A stretch of 64,000 bases of DNA from positions 16,946-80,945 of the forward strand of contig JABDHL010000032.1 in the NCBI GenBank assembly GCA_012972825.1, written 5' to 3'. The position numbers were made by a program, and so were the translations under genes. The stretch comes from Chlorobiaceae bacterium. Lineage in GTDB: Bacteria > Bacteroidota > Chlorobiia > Chlorobiales > Chlorobiaceae. Below the pieces are notes generated by a model. That model was given only the letters and a program-made list of their open reading frames with translations. It was not told where the DNA came from and ran no database searches. Positions 38,189 through 46,368 of the stretch are shown one piece after another (the first letter of the stretch is position 1; each line of letters begins with the position of its first letter).

Positions 38189-38949
38189 AGTCGTGCACCA
38201 CCCGAAATTTCAAGAATCTGCCCGGTAATGAACGCCGCATCATCCGAAGCCAGAAAAAGCGCACATCGGGCAACATCATCCGGCGTTGCAACCCGTCCAA
38301 GCGGATACCGTCCTGCACAATCTTTCCGAAGCATCTCCCACCGTTCCTGACCCAGAGCCCTGACAAAAGCAGGAACCTCCACAAGCGCCGGAGCGAGCGC
38401 ATTAACCGTTATGCCATAGCGCCCGAGCGACATGGCAAGCGAACGGGTAAACGCGTAAATCCCGCCTTTCGCTGCAGAATACGAAAACTGATTCGGACTC
38501 CCCCTGTACACAAGCGAACTCATATTGACAATCCTGCCGGAACCCTGCGGCTTCATCACCCGGGCCGCCTCCCTGCACGAAAGAATGCAGGACTTGAGGT
38601 TAAGATCAAGATTGGCACTCATTTTCACATAATCGATATCCTCAACGTCAGCCGCCGGCTCGCAGTCGCCGCCGGCAATATTCACTACACAGTCAAGCCT
38701 GCCGAACCGATCCGCAATCTGCCGGTACAGTAACCGGATCTCCTCTTCATGCATCACATCAGCCTGCACCGGCCAGCCCTTTCCTCCCGCCTTTTCAATG
38801 AGATCAAGAGTTTCAGAACATCCCGACGCATTGATATCACTGCAGATCACAACTGCTCCCTCCCCTGCAAAACAGAGAGCAGCAGCTCTGCCGATTCCCC
38901 CCGCAGCTCCTGTAACGAGCGCAACCCTGTCAGTCAGTCTCATAAGCAT
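38185..38949 (-). CDS. SDR family oxidoreductase
   Basis: A 254-aa short-chain dehydrogenase/reductase. The NAD(P) motif is TGAAGGIGRA near residues 14-23, NIAGG near 90, and the catalytic Tyr-x3-Lys is YSAAKGG near 157-163 with Ser near 144 (NMSSLVYRG). CSDINASG after the second strand favours NAD(H). It lies between DUF3127 (1-bp overlap) and the large FAD/Fe-S gene (4-bp overlap), so the three are one operon. The substrate is unknown; shared oxidation of a hydroxy acid with the neighbour is possible. Confidence 0.88.
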   Translation of the reverse strand: MLMRLTDRVALVTGAAGGIGRAAALCFAGEGAVVICSDINASGCSETLDLIEKAGGKGWPVQADVMHEEEIRLLYRQIADRFGRLDCVVNIAGGDCEPAADVEDIDYVKMSANLDLNLKSCILSCREAARVMKPQGSGRIVNMSSLVYRGSPNQFSYSAAKGGIYAFTRSLAMSLGRYGITVNALAPALVEVPAFVRALGQERWEMLRKDCAGRYPLGRVATPDDVARCALFLASDDAAFITGQILEISGGARL

Positions 38950-39290
38950 CAGAATGGACAGTCATCATCTGTAACGGCACTCTCAAAAGAAGAGCCCGCC
39001 TGCTGAGCCTGAAAGGAAGCCGCCTCATTGGCAGACTCCACCTTCCATGCCTTGACATCAGTATACCATTTCCCGTTGAACTCCCGGCTTTCAATATCAT
39101 ATGAAATCGCCAGCCGGTTTCCCACCCTTAAGAGTGTTCTGTCAACCTTGTCACCCCACAGAGAGATGCACACCTTCTTGGGGTATTGGCCCTCCGTTTC
39201 AACAATAATATCCTGTTTTTTCCACGGCCCGTTCTTTCCCGCGCCTGTCTGTTCAGGAAGAAGTGCTGTAAGTTTTGCTGTAAGCTGCAT
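38949..39290 (-). CDS. DUF3127 family protein with SSB-like C-terminal tip
   Basis: A 113-aa DUF3127 protein. The body (about 1-80) has beta strands such as KKVCISLWGDKVDRTLL and GNRLAISYDIESREFNGKWY, consistent with an OB-like fold. The protein ends TDDDCPF, closely resembling the acidic DDDIPF tip that single-stranded-DNA-binding protein uses to recruit RecQ and other repair enzymes. The preceding Gln/Ala/Ser-rich linker also resembles SSB. recQ is the next gene upstream. ATG at 39290 precedes the conserved QLTAKLTALLPEQ start; an upstream start would run into the recQ terminator. Confidence 0.82.
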   Translation of the reverse strand: MQLTAKLTALLPEQTGAGKNGPWKKQDIIVETEGQYPKKVCISLWGDKVDRTLLRVGNRLAISYDIESREFNGKWYTDVKAWKVESANEAASFQAQQAGSSFESAVTDDDCPF

Positions 39291-39327
39291 GGCATTATGA
39301 TCTGTCCTTGTGATATAAAAACTGAAA

Positions 39328-39361
39328 ACCCCGTTCCGGCACAAAACATTCAGAACGGGGT
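39328..39361 (-). terminator. Intrinsic terminator after recQ
   Basis: A 9-bp perfect stem (ACCCCGTTC at 39328-39336 with GAACGGGGT at 39353-39361). On the minus strand it is followed by TTTTCAGTTTTTAT. It lies between the recQ stop and the DUF3127 start, so the DUF3127-SDR-oxidoreductase operon should have its own promoter downstream of it. Confidence 0.8.
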
Positions 39362-39468
39362 GTCATGACTTTACGAGAATGTCTTGATGCTCAAGTCTTG
39401 TAAGTTACGATATGCAGAGTGATTTTTTTACATGCAAAAAACATTCATTGCTGTGCATTCCCATACCA

Positions 39469-41322
39469 TTACGCTGCCCGTTCGGGGTGGTCGCTGCAGT
39501 AACGGTCGATAAGGCGGAGAAAGCGACGGCCATAGCGCTCAAGCTTGGTCTCTCCGACTCCCGAAACCGAAAGCATGGTTTCAGCGCTCCTTGGAACAAT
39601 TGAAGCCATATCATGAAGCGAACGATCCGAAAAAACCACGTACGGCGGAATCCCCTGCTCCTGGGCTATCTGCTTGCGCAGTATCCTGAGCAGTTCAAAC
39701 AGCTGTTGATCACAGCCTTCTGCCGGCGCTTCAGCCCTTCCGTAACTCTCTTTTTCTCTCCTCTTATCGACAATATGATCTTCAATATGATCCGCAACCC
39801 GCACCATGGCGATGCTCTCTTCTTGCTTTAGAATCTGCACACCCTTCGGCAGCAGAAACAGTGTCGGATAGAGCCCTTCCGATTTTGCAATAGCTTTCTG
39901 TGCCAGAAGCTCATCAACAAGCTGCCTCCAGTACTGTTTACTGCGCCCTTTGCCTACTCCATAGGTTTTGAGCCGGTCATGTCCGAAATCACGGATTTTC
40001 CGGTTCCTGCTTCCAAGCACGATATCCACAATATGCATTGCTCCAAACCGCTCTTCAGTGCGGACAATGGCTGAAAGCAGCATCTGTGCATCACGGGTGC
40101 AGTCCACCGCTTCACGTGTGCCGAGGCAGATGTCGCAGGAGCTGCAGTTCTCAAGGGGATAGTGTTCCCCAAAATAATCAAGCAGGCTTCTGCGCCGGCA
40201 GACCGAGGTCGACGCAAACGAAATAACCTTCGAAAGAGCTGCAAACGCTCTTTTCCGTTCAGTGTCGTCAGTCATCCCATCTATAAAAAAGCGCAGCTTG
40301 CTGATATCGCCCTGTGCAAACAGGAGCGTGCACTGCGCCGTCTCACCGTCGCGCCCGGCCCTGCCGGTCTCCTGATAGTAATTCTCAATGCTTTTGGGAA
40401 GATCGGCATGAATCACAAACCGGACATTGGACTTGTCAATGCCCATACCGAACGCGATGGTCGCCACAATCACCTCCACCTCGTCGCGAATGAACGCCTC
40501 CTGATGTCGTTGACGATCGTCATCACTGAGGCCGGCATGGTAAGGAAGCGCACGGAACCCTCTTGCCTTGAGCATGGCTGCCGTCTCGTCAACGCTTTTG
40601 CGGCTGGTCCGATAAATAATGCCGGCCTTTCCAGCATTTTTTTTTATCAGCGAAACAAGCTGGATATCAGCATGTTCTTTGAACCGGACGTCATAGAAAA
40701 GGTTTGGCCTGTCAAACGAAGCCCTGACGACAAGTGGAGTGCGCAGAGCTAGCTTGTCCAGAATATCCTGCTGCACAAGGTGGGTCGCTGTAGCGGTAAA
40801 CGCAGCTACAGGCAGGTCAGGAAACAGGGTGACAAGATCGGACAGCGACAGATAGTCCGGCCGGAAATCGTGTCCCCACTCCGATATGCAGTGAGCTTCA
40901 TCAATCACCGCCATGCTGATTTTCACCCTCCCGAGCATCTGCCTGAAGTGGTCAAGCACAAACCGTTCAGGTGCGACATAAATCAGGTCGAGGGAGTTTG
41001 CAAGCAGCTCCTGCGTCACTCTGTCACGCTCATCAGGCAAAAGAGAGCTGTTGAGAAATGCGGCACGAATCCCGTTAGCCCTCGCCCCGTCAACCTGGTC
41101 TTTCATCAATGAGATGAGCGGGCTTATCACCATACAGGTACCCGCCATAAGAACGGCAGGGAGCTGGTAGCAGAGCGATTTTCCTCCACCGGTCGGCATG
41201 ACGGCGAAAACATCCCTCTTCTCAAGGATTGCCCGAACTATCTGTTCCTGGTTAGGCCGAAACTCGCGAAACCCGAACACCTTGCGAAGCGCAGCAGACA
41301 CATCGGCTTCGCTCTGGGGCAT
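39469..41322 (-). CDS. recQ: ATP-dependent DNA helicase RecQ
   Basis: A 617-aa RecQ helicase. Walker A MPTGGGKS is near residue 42-49 and the DEAH box DEAHCISEWGHDFRPDY near 145. The RecQ C-terminal zinc-binding site is present (CRRRSLLDYFGE ... CSSCDIC), followed by the winged helix (FGAMHIVDIVLG) and a C-terminal HRDC domain (about 520-600, IPPYVVFSDRSLHDMA). The start at 41322 overlaps the stop of the upstream FtsA-like gene by one base (TGATG); an alternative start 18 bases upstream lies inside that gene. Confidence 0.95.
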   Translation of the reverse strand: MPQSEADVSAALRKVFGFREFRPNQEQIVRAILEKRDVFAVMPTGGGKSLCYQLPAVLMAGTCMVISPLISLMKDQVDGARANGIRAAFLNSSLLPDERDRVTQELLANSLDLIYVAPERFVLDHFRQMLGRVKISMAVIDEAHCISEWGHDFRPDYLSLSDLVTLFPDLPVAAFTATATHLVQQDILDKLALRTPLVVRASFDRPNLFYDVRFKEHADIQLVSLIKKNAGKAGIIYRTSRKSVDETAAMLKARGFRALPYHAGLSDDDRQRHQEAFIRDEVEVIVATIAFGMGIDKSNVRFVIHADLPKSIENYYQETGRAGRDGETAQCTLLFAQGDISKLRFFIDGMTDDTERKRAFAALSKVISFASTSVCRRRSLLDYFGEHYPLENCSSCDICLGTREAVDCTRDAQMLLSAIVRTEERFGAMHIVDIVLGSRNRKIRDFGHDRLKTYGVGKGRSKQYWRQLVDELLAQKAIAKSEGLYPTLFLLPKGVQILKQEESIAMVRVADHIEDHIVDKRREKESYGRAEAPAEGCDQQLFELLRILRKQIAQEQGIPPYVVFSDRSLHDMASIVPRSAETMLSVSGVGETKLERYGRRFLRLIDRYCSDHPERAA

Positions 41323-42644
41323 CACAGCTTTTCCCACCACTCCTGAAGCCCGTCAACAACTTTTTTCCAGGCAACGTTCTTCTCCTGCACCGCAGAAACA
41401 TCCTCACTCCCTTGAGAGGCTTTACTCTTGGGCTCAGCAATCTCAGGCACTGCCGCTGACGTCGCAAAACTGTTCTTCCCTGACATATTGTTCCGATAAA
41501 CATAAGCCACAAGACCCAGAGCAGTAGCATCCACCGCGCTGTTGACGGCACCGATCCTGTTCATTCCCCCCGCTGCACCTTCCGCATACCCGATGCGGAC
41601 ATCAAGACCAAGAACAAGCTGGGCAAGCTCCACCGCTCCCTGCAGCAGCGAGCCCCCTCCGGTAAGGATGACGCCGGCATTGATTGCCTCATAGGAGCCC
41701 GATGCCATCAAGGCATCCCGCACAAGCTCCAGAATCTCCATCATCCTCGCCTCAATGATCAGGTTCAGCAGGCTCCTCTGAACTGTTTTCTGCGGATAAC
41801 CCTCGCAGGCCTCAATAACAATATCCTCATTCCCGCTGCTTATACGGCTGTCCGCGCAGCCATGCTTTATTTTCAGATGCTCTGCAATCTCTTCATCGAC
41901 CTGCAGCCCATGAGCAATATCAAGCGTGATGTCATTGGCCGCTACCGTTATAACCTCTGAATAATGAATCGCCCCGCCAAGAAAAAGAGTGACCTCGGTG
42001 GTTCCTGCCCCGATATCAATAACAGCAACGCCGCCCCTTTTCTCCCGCTCTTTGATGACCGCCATACCCAGAGCAACAGGCTTGAACGTCAGCCCGACAA
42101 TCTTCAGGCCGGCCCTCTCAACGCACTGCCTGATATTGCGGATCTTTGTTTTCAACCCCACAACAATGTAGACGCTCCCTCTCATGGTCATGCCGGCCAT
42201 GCCTGTCGGATCAAGCAGCCTGTCCTGATCGTCGACGATGAACTCCTGGGGAATCACATGGATAATCTCATGGTTGATGTCCAGATTCTGGATATTGGCC
42301 CTCGCCTTCTCCAGAAACCGGTGCACATCCGACTCATTGACAATACCCGACTGGTTGATGCTGATTTCCGAGCTGCTCTGAATGCAATGCACATGCGCGC
42401 CCGAAAGCGCGACATTGACGCCGTGAATCACAATCGATGATGCACGTTCAGCCTCGGCAACTGCAGCCTTGATGGCAGCCACCGTCTTATTGATGTTCAC
42501 AACGGCAGCACGCCTGATGCCCTCCGAATGCGCAAAGCCCTCGGCAAGCACCTTAAGGCTGCCGGACGCATCCTGTTCAGCCACGGCAATGCACACCTTT
42601 GAAGTACCTATATCAAGACCAACAGCAATATTGGTTTCCGGCAT
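41322..42644 (-). CDS. ftsA: FtsA-like cell division ATPase
   Basis: A ~440-aa actin-family protein. The phosphate-1 motif is VGLDIGTSKVCIAVAE near the N-terminus. The SHS2 (1C) domain lies about 80-160, phosphate-2 is VAVIDIGAGTTEVTLF near 205, and the adenosine motif is GVILTGGGSLLQG near 330. The C-terminal KKVVDGLQEWWEKL is an amphipathic helix like the FtsA membrane-targeting sequence. In the dcw cluster ftsA normally sits beside ftsQ and ftsZ; here it is coupled to recQ, so it may be a second copy. ATG at 42644 or 42656 could be the start. Confidence 0.85.
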   Translation of the reverse strand: MPETNIAVGLDIGTSKVCIAVAEQDASGSLKVLAEGFAHSEGIRRAAVVNINKTVAAIKAAVAEAERASSIVIHGVNVALSGAHVHCIQSSSEISINQSGIVNESDVHRFLEKARANIQNLDINHEIIHVIPQEFIVDDQDRLLDPTGMAGMTMRGSVYIVVGLKTKIRNIRQCVERAGLKIVGLTFKPVALGMAVIKEREKRGGVAVIDIGAGTTEVTLFLGGAIHYSEVITVAANDITLDIAHGLQVDEEIAEHLKIKHGCADSRISSGNEDIVIEACEGYPQKTVQRSLLNLIIEARMMEILELVRDALMASGSYEAINAGVILTGGGSLLQGAVELAQLVLGLDVRIGYAEGAAGGMNRIGAVNSAVDATALGLVAYVYRNNMSGKNSFATSAAVPEIAEPKSKASQGSEDVSAVQEKNVAWKKVVDGLQEWWEKL

Positions 42645-42751
42645 TAATTCCCGCATGATTAAAAAAATATCCTCCCCCCATCACCCCCTTCCATGTCATC
42701 CCTCACTCCCCCCCATGTCATCCCGACAACGGAGGGATCTCTCTTTCCTCC

Positions 42752-43507
42752 TCACCTCACCAACCCCCGACACCAATAATAAACCCACCCGATCATCTCA
42801 CGCAAAGCCGTCTCCGACTGCGCAAGCGCCGACCCATTGGGCAGATAGCTTAATACCGTCAATTGAGCCGTATCATCAACCTGATAATCCACCCTGTAGG
42901 GCACAACCCTGAACCCCTCCTTTTCAAACAGCAGAAGAGCCCTCGGCATATGATAGGCACTGGTTACAAGAATAATGTTTTTTCTTCTATCCAGCAACTT
43001 CCCTGCTGCCGCAGCCTCCTCGGCGGTATTACCCACTCTCTCTGTCAACCGGATCGCCTTGTGAGGAACGCCAAGCTGCACCGCCCTCTTTGCCAGCAGC
43101 TCCCCTTCTGGAATTCTGTCGGGCCTCCACGGAATCTGCCCGCGGGTAAACACAAGCACCGGCGCCCTCCCGGCCTTAAAAAGGTCAATTCCTCCCTCAA
43201 ACCGGTCAACAGCATCACCCCACTCCCCTAACGGAGCCCCGTCAACCTGATGAAGCATCCCGCTCAGCACAACAATAGCATCGGCTTTCACAACCCCGCG
43301 GACAGCAGCTCTCCTGGCCGGCCCCTCAACAAACCGCATCAGCGCATTGCTGACAAGCGGCATACTGAACATCCACAATACCAGCACTCCGGACCACAGC
43401 AACAACCTTTTACGCAGAACAACTCCCCCTACCAGACATATCAGGCTCAACCCCAGAGGAAGCAGAAACAACGGAAGAATTTTATTAACAAGCAGCATAC
43501 ACCACAT
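42752..43507 (-). CDS. YdcF/SanA/ElyC family (DUF218) membrane protein
   Basis: A 251-aa DUF218 protein with two N-terminal membrane helices (about 5-30, 33-57) and a soluble DUF218 domain. Family motifs are KADAIVVLSGML near 74, AGRAPVLVFTRGQ near 110, RLTERVGNTAEEA near 150 and ILVTSAYHMPRALLLF near 175. ElyC/SanA proteins act in envelope polysaccharide biogenesis. GGA-containing TAGGA lies just before ATG 43507. It is the last gene of the minus-strand exopolysaccharide locus. Confidence 0.82.
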   Translation of the reverse strand: MWCMLLVNKILPLFLLPLGLSLICLVGGVVLRKRLLLWSGVLVLWMFSMPLVSNALMRFVEGPARRAAVRGVVKADAIVVLSGMLHQVDGAPLGEWGDAVDRFEGGIDLFKAGRAPVLVFTRGQIPWRPDRIPEGELLAKRAVQLGVPHKAIRLTERVGNTAEEAAAAGKLLDRRKNIILVTSAYHMPRALLLFEKEGFRVVPYRVDYQVDDTAQLTVLSYLPNGSALAQSETALREMIGWVYYWCRGLVR

Positions 43508-43578
43508 TTTTCCTATAAATATACACTGACCGGAAGTGACAACAAAATTGCTTGTTTAGCTGTCATCTCCTCGCTTCT

Positions 43579-44751
43579 TTACACCGCTTCCTGCATTACC
43601 TCCCCTAAAACCAGAGTCGTCTTCTCAATATCCTCTTCTCGAAGAGTCGGATGAACAAGAAACATCAGACTCGTCTCCCCAAGCTCCCGGGCAGCCGCCA
43701 GCCGTTCAGCAGGTCGCCATCCCGTATGGTCAAATGCTTTTTCAAGATACATTTCCGAACACGATCCGCTGTAGCACGGCACTCCCCTTCTGTTAATCTC
43801 AACAAGTATCCTCTCCCGACTCCATCCCTCCTTAAGAGCGCGCGGCTCAACAAACACATAGCATTTATAAGCCGCATGCTCCACCCACTCAGGCACAACG
43901 GGCACCCGTAATCCGGGAATCCCGCGAGCGGCACTCCATATCCTGTCAGCGTTTCTCCGGCGTTCAGCCGTCCACTCTGCCATGCGCTGCAGCTGTATCC
44001 TGCCGATAACGGCCTGCATTTCAATCATTCGGTAATTCGATCCGAACGACTCATGCACCCAGCGAAACCCTGGCGGATGTTCCCGTTCATAAACCGCATT
44101 CCACGATTTCCCATGATCCTTGTACTCCCATATTGTTGACCACAGCTGCCGGTTGTTGGTGGTGACCATCCCCCCTTCTCCGCCGGTGGTCATAATCTTG
44201 TCCTGGCAGAACGACCAGGCGGCAATGTCTCCAAGCGATCCTGCCGGTCGTCCTTTATAACGTGCCCCATGTGCCTGTGCGCAATCCTCTATCACAAAAA
44301 GTCCATGTTTATGAGCAAGCTGTGTTACAGCATCCATATCGCACGGCCACCCTGCGAGATGGACGCAGATCACTGCTTTTGTCTTGGCACTCAGCACCTT
44401 TTCGATCGTTTCGGCTGTAATGTTCTGGCTCTCACGGTCAACATCGGCAAACACCGGAATTGCGCCCACGGCTACAATGCATGAGGCCGAAGCTATAAAG
44501 CTGCGCGAAGTGACCACCACTTCATCCCCCTGCCCGATTCCCAGGGCCCTGAGCGCAATTTCAAGCGCCAGGGTGCCGTTGGCGAGCGCTACGGCGTAGC
44601 TGCATCCGCTCCATGCGGCAAACTCCTTCTCAAATTCGCGGCACTCGTGACCGGTCCAGGAGTTTACCTTATTGGATAAGAGAACACGGGTAACAGCATC
44701 GGCCTCTTCAGTGGTGTATGAAGGCCATGCGGGAAAAGAGGTATTGAGCAT
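43579..44751 (-). CDS. DegT/DnrJ/EryC1/StrS family PLP aminotransferase
   Basis: A 390-aa sugar aminotransferase. The PLP Schiff-base lysine is Lys185 in WSFCQDKIMTTGGEGGM, and the substrate/cofactor segment IEDCAQAHGARYKGR lies at 154-168. Such enzymes transaminate keto-sugar nucleotides to make amino sugars for polysaccharides, in keeping with its place between EpsI and a YdcF protein. The specific sugar is not known. It starts 92 bp past the end of the EpsI gene; that spacer holds nothing recognisable. Confidence 0.9.
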   Translation of the reverse strand: MLNTSFPAWPSYTTEEADAVTRVLLSNKVNSWTGHECREFEKEFAAWSGCSYAVALANGTLALEIALRALGIGQGDEVVVTSRSFIASASCIVAVGAIPVFADVDRESQNITAETIEKVLSAKTKAVICVHLAGWPCDMDAVTQLAHKHGLFVIEDCAQAHGARYKGRPAGSLGDIAAWSFCQDKIMTTGGEGGMVTTNNRQLWSTIWEYKDHGKSWNAVYEREHPPGFRWVHESFGSNYRMIEMQAVIGRIQLQRMAEWTAERRRNADRIWSAARGIPGLRVPVVPEWVEHAAYKCYVFVEPRALKEGWSRERILVEINRRGVPCYSGSCSEMYLEKAFDHTGWRPAERLAAARELGETSLMFLVHPTLREEDIEKTTLVLGEVMQEAV

Positions 44752-44843
44752 TGTATGTTTATAGCAAATTCTTCGTTAGAGCCGCCCGTCGACATCCTGT
44801 CGTGGCAGAACAGCGTTAACGTCGCAGATAGCGCAGGGTAAGT

Positions 44844-45518
44844 TTAATAATCCCCGACACCAGTCAGGAAAAGGCGGGTTGAGGGTGAAACACTTTGTAA
44901 ATAAGCTTTGATATAGTCGATATGGGCCGTCGAAGGAGGGTCACTCTCTCGGCGCCACGTGGATATGCGAACCATGAGGTTGTCAGGAATATCACCGATG
45001 AGGATTCGTGGCACTTCTTTGAAACGCTGTGTCATGGGGATGTTTTTTTGGAGTGCGGCGTCGTGGATTCCTCCGTTGACTCTCCAGTAGATGACATCTT
45101 CGATCATATCTCCGTAGCGGCCTTCGAATGTAACGACATCAAGCTTCTGCTCACCAACCATAACTGAACTGTTCCGGGGCGTAGAGACATGAAATCCATG
45201 TGCATTATAGCAAACTTCCTGAGGGTGTCCTGCTTGATGAAAACCGTCGAAACTCCAGGTCATGACGATAGAGGCAGCCTTTCCATCGGCACGCTTATAG
45301 ATTTGAGTAGCAGCCAGGTCGTATGGAGCGTTCTGGGCACTTGGATCCACCGTTGAACCGGGAACTGACTGCCAGCCTTCGGGATGTTGCTTTATGATGC
45401 TTTGCAGATCAGGTTTCGCTCCCTTAGAAGGGTTCTGCCTGATGTGAACCAGTATCTCAGAGCAAATAAGCATGAGTCCAAACACTATAGCGAGAAAAGT
45501 GTATTTAGTCGGCCGCAT
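44844..45518 (-). CDS. epsI: EpsI family exosortase-associated protein
   Basis: A ~224-aa protein with one N-terminal membrane helix (FLAIVFGLMLICSEILVHI) and an EpsI domain. The hallmark H-P-x-x-V-C-Y appears as GHPQEVCYNAHGF near residue 105; DVIYWRVNGG near 148 and LMVRISTW near 190 also fit. In many genomes this domain is fused to the exosortase C-terminus; here it is a separate gene directly after the exosortase. ATG at 45518 is preferred, overlapping the exosortase stop by 14 bp; a start 15 bases upstream is possible. Confidence 0.85.
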   Translation of the reverse strand: MRPTKYTFLAIVFGLMLICSEILVHIRQNPSKGAKPDLQSIIKQHPEGWQSVPGSTVDPSAQNAPYDLAATQIYKRADGKAASIVMTWSFDGFHQAGHPQEVCYNAHGFHVSTPRNSSVMVGEQKLDVVTFEGRYGDMIEDVIYWRVNGGIHDAALQKNIPMTQRFKEVPRILIGDIPDNLMVRISTWRRESDPPSTAHIDYIKAYLQSVSPSTRLFLTGVGDY

Positions 45519-46368
45519 GAAAGCTCCCCGCATTAGGCTTTACAAGAGAGTTTGCAAAAAGCAATAATCTATCGATGAGTGTGAGGAGCAGAAGTGCCAG
45601 AATAAAAGCTGCAACGCCAACTGTCTCATGGAAAATGCTCTCGGCAAACCAATCCCCAACGTACCAGGTTGCAAGTACCAATAGCATCACCCGCATTAAA
45701 TTGGTAAGTACCGCAACTGGAATGACACAGGCAACCATCAAAAAAATATGCAAAGGCTTTCTATTAACCCCCTTTCGAAGGTATAAAACAGAGAGTGCTG
45801 TCAATGAAAATATGGAATTCATACCCGAACACTCTTTGGTCACTGTGGCAACATATTGACCAAAATAGAGGGTAACGCCGTTGGCGACAACAGGCAGAAT
45901 TGTCGCGCTTAGCACTTTTGCTGAAAGTGCGGCTAAAGCGACAGCCAATTCAGACGATAAAAGAGAAGGAGCAATCGAACCAAAGGTTACAATAACGATT
46001 CCAGCAACAGCGATGAAGTACGCTGATCGAAGATAGGCATTCGGAGCAAAGGCAGCTACCAAACCTGCCGCAATAAAAAACAACCCTAAAACCTCAACAA
46101 CTAATGAAGGTGTCAGCCCACCGGTTAACAAGAAAAAACATCCAAAAACGAAAAACACAGTTCCCAACAAAGGATGGCCCAATGCACTAGTGCGGAACGT
46201 TCCGACAATGCTCCTGCGTTCCATCCATAAGACCGCTAAAAGAGTCGGGAATAACAACAGCAAGTCGTTTCCGAGAGTAAGCGTAAGAATGTACCTTTCT
46301 ACCGAATGAAGCGTAACAGCAGCAAAAAGCAGCCAGAGAAACCAGGTGGCATGAGGTCTCAAACTCAT
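45505..46368 (-). CDS. Exosortase (EpsH/Xrt family)
   Basis: A 287-aa multi-pass membrane transpeptidase-like protein with about eight helices. The catalytic triad expected for exosortases is visible: Cys180 in TKECSGMNSIF, Arg226 in LTNLMRVML and His247 in IFHETVGVAAF. The start at 46368 is chosen because it overlaps the EpsD-like stop as ATGA; a longer frame upstream would read through that gene. Exosortases cleave C-terminal PEP-CTERM-type sorting signals and are linked to exopolysaccharide export. No substrate with such a signal is encoded in this window. The subtype is not assigned. Confidence 0.88.
   Translation of the reverse strand: MSLRPHATWFLWLLFAAVTLHSVERYILTLTLGNDLLLLFPTLLAVLWMERRSIVGTFRTSALGHPLLGTVFFVFGCFFLLTGGLTPSLVVEVLGLFFIAAGLVAAFAPNAYLRSAYFIAVAGIVIVTFGSIAPSLLSSELAVALAALSAKVLSATILPVVANGVTLYFGQYVATVTKECSGMNSIFSLTALSVLYLRKGVNRKPLHIFLMVACVIPVAVLTNLMRVMLLVLATWYVGDWFAESIFHETVGVAAFILALLLLTLIDRLLLFANSLVKPNAGSFHAAD

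Noticed and set aside
39328..39361. Hairpin considered as a regulatory element inside an extended DUF3127 gene
   Set aside because: The conserved DUF3127 N-terminus starts at 39290, after the hairpin, and the T-rich tract on the minus strand fits a recQ terminator.
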